Part shown: positions 53,375-62,141 of the stretch, piece by piece | Layout: each line of letters starts with the position of its first letter | How positions within the stretch are numbered: the first letter of the stretch is position 1 | Source: Neisseriaceae bacterium TC5R-5 | Lineage (GTDB): Bacteria; Pseudomonadota; Gammaproteobacteria; Burkholderiales; Chromobacteriaceae | NCBI GenBank assembly: GCA_020830965.2 | Contig: JACCFC020000007.1 | Coordinates: 1 to 64,000, forward strand | Reading direction: 5' to 3' | DNA length: 64,000 nucleotides | The notes under the pieces: model-generated | The model's input: only the letters and a program-made list of their open reading frames with translations | Database searches by the model: none | Told to the model about the DNA's origin: nothing | Position numbers and translations under genes: made by a program

Positions 53375-54565
53375 ATGACCACGCTCCCCAACACTCGCCA
53401 GCCAACTCAATTTCGAGTCCTCGGCGCTATCAGCTTTTCTCATTTTCTGAATGATATGCTGCAGTCGCTGTTGCTAGCGCTTTACCCGCTGTTAAAAGGT
53501 AATTACCAGCTAAGCTTTGCCGAAATCGGCCTGCTGACTTTCACTTACCAATGCACCGCCTCACTATTACAGCCCCTGGTTGGGCTGTATACCGACAAGC
53601 GCCCGCTACCTTACTCGCTGGTCTGCGGTATGGGTTCGACACTCTGTGGTTTACTGCTGCTGGCTTCTGCCCATAGTTATCCGCTGTTGCTGTTGGCCGC
53701 CGCGCTGATTGGCATCGGCTCATCGGTGTTTCATCCGGAATCCTCACGGGTGGCACGCATGGCGGCGGGTGGCCGTCCTGGTCTGGCCCAGTCTATTTTT
53801 CAGGTGGGGGGTAATAGCGGTAGTGCCAGCGGCCCCTTGCTCGCTGCACTGATTGTTATCCCACTGGGGCAAGCTAGTGTGGCATGGTTTGCACTGCTCG
53901 CACTCTTGGCCATGGCCGTGCTGTATAAAGTGGGCCAGTGGTATAGTCGGCAGCATCGTCAGGCCAAGCACAGCAGCGTCAGCAGTAAGCCGACACTCAG
54001 CTCTGGCCAAGTCAAGTTGACGATATTTATTCTGCTGACGCTGGTTTTCTCCAAACAGTTCTATCTGGCAAGCATCAGCAGCTACTTCACTTTTTATCTG
54101 ATCAAACACTTTGGCTTAGGTATTCAAGCCGCTCAATTACAGCTGTTTTTATTCTTGCTGGCGGTCGCGGCAGGCACCATTCTTGGCGGGCCGATTGGTG
54201 ATGCCATTGGCCGCAAGCGGGTAATCTGGTTTTCGATTTTAGGGGTGGCGCCACTCACTTTATTGCTGCCACACGTCAACCTGTTCTGGACCACCGTGCT
54301 CTCGCTGGGCATAGGCTTTATTCTGGCCTCGGCGTTCCCGGCAATTTTAATCTTTGCACAGGAGCTGCTACCGGGACGCGTTGGCATGGTATCTGGCCTG
54401 TTTTTTGGCTTTGCTTTTGGTATTGGCGGTATTGGTGCCGCCATTCTGGGGCAACTGGCTGACTGGTACAGCATTGAGTTTGTCTACTTACTTTGCTCAT
54501 TTTTACCGCTATTGGGCTTAAGCGCGGCCTTTCTGCCAGATATTCATCACCGAACGGCTACTTAG
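53375..54565 (+). CDS. MFS efflux transporter of the fosmidomycin-resistance (Fsr) type
   Basis: The 396-residue membrane protein has about 12 helices and the Fsr pattern: SHFLNDMLQSLLLALYPLLK near residue 22, IGIGSSVFHPESSRVARMAAG near 109, GLAQSIFQVGGNSGSASGPL near 133 and GRVGMVSGLFFGFAFGIGGI near 329. Fsr of E. coli exports fosmidomycin; the natural role is unknown. Its TAG stop lies inside the terminal inverted repeat of copy C, so the repeat has fixed the protein's end. Confidence 0.9.
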   Translation: MTTLPNTRQPTQFRVLGAISFSHFLNDMLQSLLLALYPLLKGNYQLSFAEIGLLTFTYQCTASLLQPLVGLYTDKRPLPYSLVCGMGSTLCGLLLLASAHSYPLLLLAAALIGIGSSVFHPESSRVARMAAGGRPGLAQSIFQVGGNSGSASGPLLAALIVIPLGQASVAWFALLALLAMAVLYKVGQWYSRQHRQAKHSSVSSKPTLSSGQVKLTIFILLTLVFSKQFYLASISSYFTFYLIKHFGLGIQAAQLQLFLFLLAVAAGTILGGPIGDAIGRKRVIWFSILGVAPLTLLLPHVNLFWTTVLSLGIGFILASAFPAILIFAQELLPGRVGMVSGLFFGFAFGIGGIGAAILGQLADWYSIEFVYLLCSFLPLLGLSAAFLPDIHHRTAT

Positions 54566-54676
54566 AGCCGCTACCCCCCTGATCCAGCATTGCGCCTCCT
54601 TGCCGTACCACTGCTACTGTCTTCGTCGGCGCGCCTTGGTTCAGGGGCTCCTTGAGCTTTTGTTCGCGGCTCTTAA
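54561..54676 (-). repeat. 116-bp imperfect-palindromic dispersed repeat, copy C
   Basis: In inverse orientation it matches copies A and B over the whole length, including the block CCAAGGCGCGCCGAC, the GACAGT block, GTACGGCAAGGAGGCG and GCTGGATCAGGGG. Its right end (CTTAGAGCCGCTA at 54561) supplies the stop of the fosmidomycin-resistance-type gene. The other end reads GGCTCTTAA. Confidence 0.85.
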
Positions 54677-54769
54677 CGCGCCATATTCAAAATATCTCTG
54701 GCAGTAGCGAAATTACTATGCAATAACAAAAAACCTATTGTTTTTTTTGCTTGGTACAGGACATCAACC

Positions 54770-55579
54770 ATGTGGCACAAATTTCTACTATTTTTATTTT
54801 TGTGCATAGGTTTGAATAGTTTTACTGCTGCCATCAATAAACCTTTGGAACTGGCCACCGGCGAATACCCGCCCTATGTTTCCAGCAAGTTGGTGGCCGA
54901 TGGCTTCATTGCTGAGATGGTCCGGCAGGTATTCCGGCGGGCGGGTTATGAAGTACATCTCAACTACCTGAGTTGGCTGCGTGTGGAAGAAATGACTAAA
55001 ACGGGCCGAGCCCTGGCAGCATTTCCCTATAAACCGACGCCAGAACGACAGACTACTTTTGACTTCTCATCCTCATTGGCGGATAGCCCTACTCTCTTCT
55101 TCTACTACAAACCCAAATTGAAGTCCGCCCCTGAGACCTTTCATAGCCTCGATGAACTACAGCCCTACCGTATTGCGGCACAGTTAGGTTATTGGTATCT
55201 CCCCCTCTTCAGTCAACACCATCTGAATACGCTGTTTACACCGGATGAGGAAACCGCCATCAAGCAATTGCAAACCGGCAATTTAGACCTTGCCCCCATG
55301 CTGTTGGAGCGCGGGTATTTTCTTATCGAGCAACAAGCACCAGAACGCTTCCAAGATTTTGGCCATATCAAAACACCACTGGACAACAGCACTACCCTGA
55401 ATTTAATGTTCTCACGCCGTTACCCCAATGCAACTCGCTTACGCGCCGAGTTTGAAACAGCCTTAAAAAGCATGCAACGCGATGGTAGTCTGAAGGCCAT
55501 TTATCAGCACTACTTTCCCAAACTGACGGCAGCGCAAAAACCCAAAGCCGCAGCCGATGCAGCAATAAGCAAACCGTAG
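54770..55579 (+). CDS. Periplasmic solute-binding protein (family 3), orphan
   Basis: The 269-residue protein begins with a signal peptide (hydrophobic to about residue 20, then AAINKPLELATGEYPPYVS). The pattern of family 3 amino-acid-binding proteins follows: FIAEMVRQVFRRAGYEVHLNY near 49, AAFPYKPTPERQTTFDFSS near 82 and AIKQLQTGNLDLAPMLLERGYFL near 164. No ABC permease or ATPase is next to it, so it may serve a distant transporter or act as a sensor. An alanine/lysine-rich tail ends the protein. It converges with phnM. Confidence 0.85.
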   Translation: MWHKFLLFLFLCIGLNSFTAAINKPLELATGEYPPYVSSKLVADGFIAEMVRQVFRRAGYEVHLNYLSWLRVEEMTKTGRALAAFPYKPTPERQTTFDFSSSLADSPTLFFYYKPKLKSAPETFHSLDELQPYRIAAQLGYWYLPLFSQHHLNTLFTPDEETAIKQLQTGNLDLAPMLLERGYFLIEQQAPERFQDFGHIKTPLDNSTTLNLMFSRRYPNATRLRAEFETALKSMQRDGSLKAIYQHYFPKLTAAQKPKAAADAAISKP

Positions 55580-55606
55580 CACGCAACACCCAAGCCCATC
55601 ACGTCG

Positions 55607-56770
55607 TCACAATACCCGCTCGCCACCACGCCATACCGCACGCACCACCGCATGCGTCGAGCCATTGGGGCTGCTGACCATTCGCACTTGCAGCAGATCG
55701 GCACGCAAGCCGATCTGTAAGGCTCCGCGATCATGCAGGCCAACGGCACGCGCTGGTTGGAGGCTGATCATGGCGATGGCTTGCGGCAGGCTGGTCAGAC
55801 CATCTTGATACAAGCGCATCGCCGCCGTTAACAAGCTGGCGGGCACATAGTCGGAAGACAAAATATCGAGCAGACCATGCCTGGCTAGCTCGCTCGCCGC
55901 CACATTGCCGGAATGAGAACCGCCACGCATCACATTAGGCGCACCCATTACCGTCGATAAGCGCAGCTCACGCGCCATTTGCGCTGCCGCCAGTGTGGTA
56001 GGGAATTCAACGATATTCACCCCGTCACTGCTGGCTTCTTGCACGTGGGCCATGGTGGTGTCGTCATGGCTGGCCAGTGCGATACCGAGCTGACGACAAT
56101 AGTCGACAAAATAGCTGCGGTGCGGGTTGGCATAGCGTGCTTGCAACTCGGCTGCCTGTGCCAGTTGCCGTTCGAATTTATCCAGACTCCAGCCTTTTTT
56201 ACCGGTGAAATACGTGCGGGCATGCTCGATATTGCCCCATTGGCGCTGACCGGGGGTGTGATCCATCAGCGAGATCATCGCCAGACGCGGATGACCATGA
56301 AACGGGGCAAATAAATCGATGGTGTTGGCGGCAGGTAGTTCACAGCGGATGTGCAGATGATGCTCGGCACGCAACAGATTCTGCTGCGTGCAATAGTCTA
56401 ATGTTTGCAGCACTTCCTGCCAGCTACCACCACGCAAGCTGTCGGCCTCACTATCGGCATCCCCTACCCCTAAGGCATCTAATACCGTGGTAATACCCGC
56501 CGCGACGATTTCGGCATCGTGTGCTAGCAGCGCTGGCAGTACCGGCCAATGAACTTTCGGACGGGGCATCAGATGGCGCTCGAAATTATCGGTATGCACC
56601 TCCACCAAGCCCGGCAGCAAGTAGTCCCCCTGTAAATCCAAACTATTGGCGCCACTGCTAGGAGTATCAGTCATGGCGGCAATCTGGCTGCCCTGTACCA
56701 CTAAGGAGCCAGCCACCACCTCGCCGGGCAGAACCAGGCGAGCATTATTGAAGATGAGGGCTGCTGTCAT
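55607..56770 (-). CDS. phnM: PhnM, ribosyl-1-phosphonate triphosphate diphosphatase
   Basis: PhnM hydrolyses alpha-D-ribosyl-1-phosphonate triphosphate to the 5-phosphate during C-P bond cleavage. It belongs to the amidohydrolases: LLPGLVEVHTDNFERHLMPRP near residue 53 (metal His and Asp), MDHTPGQRQWGN near 170, ALASHDDTTMAHV near 232 and APNVMRGGSHSGNV near 278. It has 387 residues (E. coli 378). It is the last gene of phnGHIJKLM and overlaps phnL by 4 bases. Confidence 0.96.
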   Translation of the reverse strand: MTAALIFNNARLVLPGEVVAGSLVVQGSQIAAMTDTPSSGANSLDLQGDYLLPGLVEVHTDNFERHLMPRPKVHWPVLPALLAHDAEIVAAGITTVLDALGVGDADSEADSLRGGSWQEVLQTLDYCTQQNLLRAEHHLHIRCELPAANTIDLFAPFHGHPRLAMISLMDHTPGQRQWGNIEHARTYFTGKKGWSLDKFERQLAQAAELQARYANPHRSYFVDYCRQLGIALASHDDTTMAHVQEASSDGVNIVEFPTTLAAAQMARELRLSTVMGAPNVMRGGSHSGNVAASELARHGLLDILSSDYVPASLLTAAMRLYQDGLTSLPQAIAMISLQPARAVGLHDRGALQIGLRADLLQVRMVSSPNGSTHAVVRAVWRGGERVL

Positions 56771-57495
56771 GAAGGTTTCCTGAAATCGGCCAGATTGAGA
56801 TGGCGGCTAGCCACGGCAGCACCCACCGCAGCATCATGAAAAATACCGATAATCGCCGTGCCACGGCTACGGGCTTCGTGAATCAGCTCAATCACGGTTT
56901 GAGTATTGGCGGCATCCAGCGAAGCGGTGGGTTCGTCCAGCAATAATAGCGGTTTAGGTTTAATCATATTCCTCGCAATATTGATGCGTTGCTGCTCACC
57001 ACCGGAGAAGGTAGCAGGGGGCAGCGACCACAGCCGCTCGGGAATGCGCAGGCGGGTAAGCCAAGCACGGGCCTGTTCGCGTGCCGCTTCTTGTGCGCGG
57101 GGATCATTCGCGACATCTTCAACCAGTGCTTCTGCCACGATGTCCAGTGCCGCTACCCGTGGAATCACCCGCAGAAACTGGCTGACATAGCCAATAGTGT
57201 GGCGGCGCAATTGTACCAGTGTACGTGCTTCGGCCTGAGCAATATCAACCGCCGAGCCACCCGGCGGAGTCAGAATAATCTGTCCGGCGCTGGCCCGGTA
57301 ATTGGCATAAATCAGTTTGAGCAGAGTGCTCTTGCCCATGCCAGAAGGGCCATCCAGTACCACACATTCGCCGGCATGCACCCGCATTTCCATGTGCTCC
57401 AGTACTGGCAGTTCCATACCGTTTTGATGATGCAGGGTGAAGCGTTTGCTCACACCGCGCAATTCAAGTAAGGGGCTTGTCAGGGTGAGTGTCAT
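56767..57495 (-). CDS. phnL: PhnL, ABC-type ATPase of the C-P lyase complex
   Basis: The 242-residue ATP-binding protein has Walker A GPSGMGKSTLLKL near residue 49, the signature FSGGEQQRINIARNM near 163 and Walker B LLLLDEPTASLD near 184. PhnL is needed for attaching phosphonates to ribose, although it has no membrane partner. It overlaps phnK and phnM by 4 bases each. Confidence 0.95.
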   Translation of the reverse strand: MTLTLTSPLLELRGVSKRFTLHHQNGMELPVLEHMEMRVHAGECVVLDGPSGMGKSTLLKLIYANYRASAGQIILTPPGGSAVDIAQAEARTLVQLRRHTIGYVSQFLRVIPRVAALDIVAEALVEDVANDPRAQEAAREQARAWLTRLRIPERLWSLPPATFSGGEQQRINIARNMIKPKPLLLLDEPTASLDAANTQTVIELIHEARSRGTAIIGIFHDAAVGAAVASRHLNLADFRKPS

Positions 57496-58250
57496 GGTTG
57501 TAGCACCGAAGAGACGAGAAGTTGGGTATAAGGATGTTGCGGATCGTCCAGCACCTGATCCGTCAGCCCACTTTCAACGATGCGACCAGCTTGCATCACC
57601 AGCATGCGATTGGCCAGCAGACGCGCTACCGCCAGATCATGCGTCACGATAACAGTAGCCAGTTGCATCTGCCGGGTAAGCTGACGCAATAGATCCAGCA
57701 AACGCGCCTGTACCGATACATCCAGCCCTGAAGTGGGCTCGTCCATGAAAATCAGTCGGGGCTGGGTAACCAGATTGCGCGCAATCTGCAGACGCTGACG
57801 CATGCCACCAGAAAAGGTGCGCGGCGTGTCATCAATGCGAGTCACGTCGATTTCGACACGTTCCAGCCAGTCTTGGGCAATGGCACGCAGCCGACCATAG
57901 TGACGTTCGCCCAAGCCCATCAGTCGTTCGCTAATATTGGCCCCCGCCGACACATCCATGCGTAGACCATCGGCCGCATGCTGGTGTACAAAGCCCCAAT
58001 CGGTACGAGCCAAACGCCGCTGCTGCGCCAGGTCCATCCGCAAAACATCTTGGCCCATAAAGCACACACTGCCGCTATCCGGCAACTGACGGGCCGCCAT
58101 GGCATTCAGCAAGGTCGATTTACCGGAGCCGGATTCGCCGACAATGGCCAATACCTCACCCGGCCATAAATCCAATGAGGCATCCTGCAGTGCCGGATAA
58201 TCGCCATAGCATTTACGGATATTGCGCACCTGCAATAAGGGGGCATTCAT
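57492..58250 (-). CDS. phnK: PhnK, ABC-type ATPase of the C-P lyase complex
   Basis: PhnK binds to the PhnGHIJ core through PhnJ. Motifs: Walker A GESGSGKSTLLNAM near residue 36, signature FSGGMRQRLQIARNL near 152 and Walker B LIFMDEPTSGLD near 173. I chose the ATG at 58250 (252 residues); it overlaps the phnJ stop by ATGA, while an upstream ATG at 58373 would overlap phnJ deeply. Confidence 0.96.
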   Translation of the reverse strand: MNAPLLQVRNIRKCYGDYPALQDASLDLWPGEVLAIVGESGSGKSTLLNAMAARQLPDSGSVCFMGQDVLRMDLAQQRRLARTDWGFVHQHAADGLRMDVSAGANISERLMGLGERHYGRLRAIAQDWLERVEIDVTRIDDTPRTFSGGMRQRLQIARNLVTQPRLIFMDEPTSGLDVSVQARLLDLLRQLTRQMQLATVIVTHDLAVARLLANRMLVMQAGRIVESGLTDQVLDDPQHPYTQLLVSSVLQP

Positions 58251-59131
58251 CGCAACGCTCCTGCTGATGCGGCTTGCCGCGTCTGGCAGTAGTGCGAGTC
58301 CGAGCAGACATGCAGACGGGTGCCGGCATCGTCGGTGATGATTTCGTCCAGATAGCTGTCGCTGGCACCACACAGCGCGCAGGGCTGATCCCAGCGTTGT
58401 ACGCTGAAAGGATGATCGTCAAAACCCAGGCTTTCGACATCGGTATACGGCGGCACCGCGTAAATACGTTTTTCCCGACCCGCGCCAAACAATTGCAGCG
58501 CCGGGTTCTGGTGCATTTTCGGGTTATCGAATTTAGGAATTGGCGATGGCGACATAATGTAGCGGCCATTGACCAGTACCGGATAGTCGTAAGTCGTGGC
58601 GATATGACCATAGCGGGCGATATCTTCGTATAGCTTGACGTGCATCAGCCCATATTCGGCCAGGCCATGCAGGGTACGGGTTTCTGCCTCATGCGGTTCT
58701 AACTGTTGCATAGGTTCCGGTTGCGGCACCTGATACACCAGCACCTGCCCTTCTCTGAGCGGCGTTTCCGGGATGCGATGACGAGTCTGGATCACGCTGG
58801 CCTGTGCGGTGTCAGTCGTCGTAGCAATAGCGGCAGTACGTTCAAAAAAGCGACGGATATTCACCGCATTAACCGTGTCGTCAGAGCCTTGATCGATCAC
58901 TTTCAGCACATCATGTGGCCCGAGCACTGCCGCACTGACTTGTATCCCGCCAGTGCCCCAACCATAAGACAACGGCATCTCACGTGAGCCAAACGGTACC
59001 TGATAGCCGGGAATGGCCACCCCCTTGAGAATGGCACGGCGTATCATGCGCTTGCTGCGTTCGTCCAGATAGGCAAAGTTGAAATCGGTGGCACTACCGC
59101 TAGTGTCCGGTGGAGAGAAAACGCTAGTCAT
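58247..59131 (-). CDS. phnJ: PhnJ, radical-SAM C-P lyase subunit
   Basis: PhnJ cleaves the C-P bond of ribosyl phosphonate with an iron-sulfur cluster and S-adenosylmethionine. The cluster cysteines lie in QPCALCGASDSYLDE (about residues 247-261) and the following HVCSDSHYC, which also holds the Cys that forms the thiyl radical. FNFAYLDERSKRMIRRAILKG near 18 and SYGWGTGGIQVSAAV near 55 are conserved. It has 294 residues (E. coli 281). Confidence 0.97.
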   Translation of the reverse strand: MTSVFSPPDTSGSATDFNFAYLDERSKRMIRRAILKGVAIPGYQVPFGSREMPLSYGWGTGGIQVSAAVLGPHDVLKVIDQGSDDTVNAVNIRRFFERTAAIATTTDTAQASVIQTRHRIPETPLREGQVLVYQVPQPEPMQQLEPHEAETRTLHGLAEYGLMHVKLYEDIARYGHIATTYDYPVLVNGRYIMSPSPIPKFDNPKMHQNPALQLFGAGREKRIYAVPPYTDVESLGFDDHPFSVQRWDQPCALCGASDSYLDEIITDDAGTRLHVCSDSHYCQTRQAASAGALR

Positions 59132-60204
59132 GAGTGATTCCCTGCGCGCATTTTGCGCACCAGTTCCAGTTCAGATTGAAAATCCACGTAGTGCGGCAGC
59201 TTCAAATGCTGCACAAAACCGGAAGCTTCCAGGCTGTCGCTATGTGATAACACGAACTCCTGCATTTGCGCCGGTGCGCTGACCGCTTCGCCCAATTCCT
59301 CGGCGCGCAGCGCACGATCTACCAAGCTCATCGCCAGCGCCTTACGCTCGCTGTGGCCAAAAGCCAGCCCATAACCACGGGTAAATTGCGGTGGTTCGGT
59401 TTTGCTACCCGCAAACTGGTTCACCATCTCACACTCGGTAATTTCCAGATCACCAATCGACAGCGGAAAGGCTAACTCTTCCACGTCCATCATCAACTCG
59501 ACGCTGCCAAAACGGATTTCACCGACAAAGGGATGACTATCGGCATAACCGCGCTGGGTGGAATAGGCCAGTGCCAGCATAAAGCCTTCATCCGCCCGCG
59601 CCAGATTTTGCAGACGGGTGGCTCGTGTGGCCGGAAAGCGTAGCGGCTCGCGGGTCAGATCAGGTGGCATCGGGTCGCCAGTGGCCGGAGACTGGTTTTC
59701 GATCAGTCCCTCGCTGTTAAGCAGATCCAGTACCCGTGGCGTCTGGCGGCTAACCTCATCCGGCAAACTGACCGGGCTGGCCGATGGCTCCTGACCGCTG
59801 GCCAATAAGGAGAAATCCAGTAAACGCTGGGTATAGTCGTAAGTCGCTCCGAGAATCTGGCCACCCGGCACATCTTTAAAGGTTGCCGAAATACGCCGCT
59901 CCAACTGCATTTTGGCGGTATCCAGCGGGCAACTGCTACCCAGGCGTGGCAAAGTGGCGCGGTAGGCACGTAACAAAAAAATGGCTTCGATCAAATCTCC
60001 GGCCGCCTGTTTAATCGCCAGTGCCGCCAGTTCCGGGTCATAGACCGAACCCTCGGTCATCACCCTATCCACAGCCAGCCGTAATTGCTGGCGAATCTGC
60101 GCGATAGATAATTCCTGTACAGCAAGCTCACCCCGGCGCTTGGCAGCCAGGCGCTGATAGCTGTTTAAAATGGCGGTTTCCCCGCCTTTAACGGCAACAT
60201 ACAT
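59128..60204 (-). CDS. phnI: PhnI, C-P lyase core subunit
   Basis: PhnI catalyses attack of the phosphonate on ATP to release adenine, working with PhnG, PhnH and PhnL. The 358-residue protein begins MYVAVKGGETAILNSYQRLA, the invariant start. AGSKTEPPQFTRGYGLAFGHSERKA near 285 and HLKLPHYVDFQSELELVRKMR at the end are strongly conserved. I chose the ATG at 60204 because a full AGGAGG lies 7 bases upstream; the open frame extends further without similarity. Confidence 0.97.
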   Translation of the reverse strand: MYVAVKGGETAILNSYQRLAAKRRGELAVQELSIAQIRQQLRLAVDRVMTEGSVYDPELAALAIKQAAGDLIEAIFLLRAYRATLPRLGSSCPLDTAKMQLERRISATFKDVPGGQILGATYDYTQRLLDFSLLASGQEPSASPVSLPDEVSRQTPRVLDLLNSEGLIENQSPATGDPMPPDLTREPLRFPATRATRLQNLARADEGFMLALAYSTQRGYADSHPFVGEIRFGSVELMMDVEELAFPLSIGDLEITECEMVNQFAGSKTEPPQFTRGYGLAFGHSERKALAMSLVDRALRAEELGEAVSAPAQMQEFVLSHSDSLEASGFVQHLKLPHYVDFQSELELVRKMRAGNHS

Positions 60205-60214
60205 CGTTAGCCTC

Positions 60215-60832
60215 CTAGGCCGAATAAGCGGTGAGCTGGGTAGTGCGTGGCAGGCCGAACAACTGCTGACGGGTAAGCAACAACACATCGACACCACAGG
60301 GGAAGCTGGCATGGTTGTCAGCCCATTGCTCAGCAAAGCCTGCGGGCAAACCGCTCACTTGCAGGCTGATGGGTTCACGGATGCCCGGGCCGCATAAAGT
60401 CCAGCCATGGCCAGCAGAGATACGGTCGACTTCGATCAGACAAGTAGTCGATCGCTCTGGATAAAGGGCCGTGCCTTGCGCAAAACAGGCTAGGGCAGGC
60501 AATTCGTCTGCGGCAGCCAACCAGGCAAAATCAGCCAGCGCCGGCTCAACTACCAGGGTGCAGCCGGTGTGAAAGCGCAAGTACGCAGCGACATCACTCT
60601 GGTGCAGACGGGGAGACAGCCATAACGTGGTATCGGCATCCAGCAGCGCCAGCAAGATCGCGGCAGCATGGCCGTTGGCTATGTCAGGAGTTTGCGCATC
60701 ATGTTGTAGCGCGATAGCGCGCCCCGGATGCGCCAATGCGTCCAGCACGGCGCGGAACACCTGTTGACTACCCAGGGCCAAGTTGGAAAACCCCGCGCCC
60801 AGCGCAGATAAATCATGCACATTCATCATCAA
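60215..60832 (-). CDS. phnH: PhnH, C-P lyase core subunit
   Basis: PhnH is part of the PhnGHIJ core complex. The 205-residue protein shows QQVFRAVLDALAHPGRAIAL near residue 23 (the FRxxLxALxHPG motif), ILLALLDADTTLWL near 58 and CGPGIREPISLQVSGL near 145. It overlaps phnG by ATGA, with three possible ATG starts in a row. Confidence 0.94.
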   Translation of the reverse strand: MMMNVHDLSALGAGFSNLALGSQQVFRAVLDALAHPGRAIALQHDAQTPDIANGHAAAILLALLDADTTLWLSPRLHQSDVAAYLRFHTGCTLVVEPALADFAWLAAADELPALACFAQGTALYPERSTTCLIEVDRISAGHGWTLCGPGIREPISLQVSGLPAGFAEQWADNHASFPCGVDVLLLTRQQLFGLPRTTQLTAYSA

Positions 60833-61338
60833 TCCTCTGCCTCATTGCTGCTGCTATCGTTTTCACGCGCTACCGTAAAAAACGCCACTTTGGTACTTTG
60901 TGCCTCGGCCTGGCGCTGGCGCTGCTGAGTCCGCAAATGGTGACGGATAGGGGCGAGTAAGCTCAGCTCCAGTACCGCGTGCTGTTCATCTTGTTGTAAT
61001 AGCGCATCGGCTAGCGCAGCCAGCTGAGCATGGCGATGCGAACGCCCCAGCACATAGGCCAGGCCGACAATGCCGGATTCGGCAGTCGCGGTGGGCAAGC
61101 GCAACGCACAACGCGTCAGGGTGACCTCACCCAGATTAAAACGCTCACCGGTACCGCCGGCACGGCCCTGTACCATGATCAAGCCGGTTTCAGGGGCGCG
61201 CAGCCATTGCGGCGCCTGCCCGGCATGGCTGGCCAGCGCCGTTTCCAGCAAAGACAAAGGCGCACGAGCCAGCAAGGCCAGCCATTGCTGGCGGCGCGGC
61301 GCGGCCTCAGTTACAGGTGTGTCAAATGCATGCAACAT
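60829..61338 (-). CDS. phnG: PhnG, C-P lyase core subunit
   Basis: PhnG is the first gene of the operon. The 169-residue protein shows RRQQWLALLARAPLSLLETAL at the start, PETGLIMVQGRAGGTGERFNLGE near 49 (a strongly conserved block), and GLAYVLGRSHRHAQLAALADAL near 92. The promoter must lie in 61339-61424. Confidence 0.95.
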   Translation of the reverse strand: MLHAFDTPVTEAAPRRQQWLALLARAPLSLLETALASHAGQAPQWLRAPETGLIMVQGRAGGTGERFNLGEVTLTRCALRLPTATAESGIVGLAYVLGRSHRHAQLAALADALLQQDEQHAVLELSLLAPIRHHLRTQQRQRQAEAQSTKVAFFTVARENDSSSNEAED

Positions 61339-61374
61339 AGCGGTGTTAGTCTCGCGGTTATTCGAAATGAATTG

Positions 61375-61392
61375 GCTAATACGTCAATTAGC
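61375..61392. promoter_or_regulatory. Palindrome in the divergent phnG / DUF1045 promoter region
   Basis: GCTAAT-ACGTCA-ATTAGC is a perfect 6-base inverted repeat in the 86-base space between the two phn transcripts. It may bind a regulator, perhaps a GntR/HutC-type PhnF, but no phnF is in the window and I see no clear Pho box. Confidence 0.4.
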
Positions 61393-61424
61393 TTAAACCG
61401 CCCTTATTTAAATTTCGTGACGAG

Positions 61425-62141
61425 ATGATGAATAACCCTGCAAGCGATACACCACGCTATGCGCTGTACTTTGCCCCACAGATCGACAGCCCCTGGTGGC
61501 AGGCCGGTAGCGCCTGGTTAGGCCGCTGTGCCGCACATCGGCAAATACTGGCTGCACCACCGATCAGCGGCATCAGCCGTGAGCAGCACCAGCAACTCAC
61601 CGCCGCGCCCAGACGTTATGGCTGGCATGCCACCTTGAAAGCCCCCTTTACGCTGGCGGCAGAACACGATCAGCACAGCTTGCTGGCAGCAGTGCGGCAG
61701 CTGGCTCGACAGTTAACGCCCTTTACCTTGCCCAGCTTAGAGCTCACGCGACTGGATGATTTTTTGGCACTGGTGCCCGACACCCCCAGCCCGGCCATAC
61801 AGCATCTGGCCGACTGTTGCGTGACCGATTTGCATATGCTGGCCGCGCCATTGAGTGAGGCCGAGTGGCAACGCCGCCGCGCGGCGGGCCTCAGCGCCGC
61901 ACAGGAAGCACTGCTGCTACGCTGGGGCTACCCCTATGTGCTGGAGGAGTTTCGTTTTCATTTCTCACTCAGCGGCAGTCTACGCAATACCCCTACCGCC
62001 ACCGCCCAATACCTGATGGATGCAGCCCAATCGTGGTTCGCACCGCTGGGCGCTTGTGAGCTCGACAGCATCAGTGTTTTTATTGAACCGGCTAGCGGCG
62101 CTGATTTTGTGCTGCTGGAACAAATAGGCTTAGGCACATGA
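61425..62141 (+). CDS. DUF1045 phosphonate-metabolism protein (2H phosphoesterase fold)
   Basis: The 238-residue protein belongs to the DUF1045 family, found with phn operons. Two His-x-Thr/Ser motifs, the mark of 2H phosphoesterases, lie in RRYGWHATLKAPF near residue 68 and EEFRFHFSLSG near 180. It probably hydrolyses a cyclic phosphate, for example the ribosyl 1,2-cyclic phosphate made by C-P lyase, which would replace the missing PhnP. It overlaps phnN by 4 bases and is divergent from phnG. Confidence 0.88.
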   Translation: MMNNPASDTPRYALYFAPQIDSPWWQAGSAWLGRCAAHRQILAAPPISGISREQHQQLTAAPRRYGWHATLKAPFTLAAEHDQHSLLAAVRQLARQLTPFTLPSLELTRLDDFLALVPDTPSPAIQHLADCCVTDLHMLAAPLSEAEWQRRRAAGLSAAQEALLLRWGYPYVLEEFRFHFSLSGSLRNTPTATAQYLMDAAQSWFAPLGACELDSISVFIEPASGADFVLLEQIGLGT

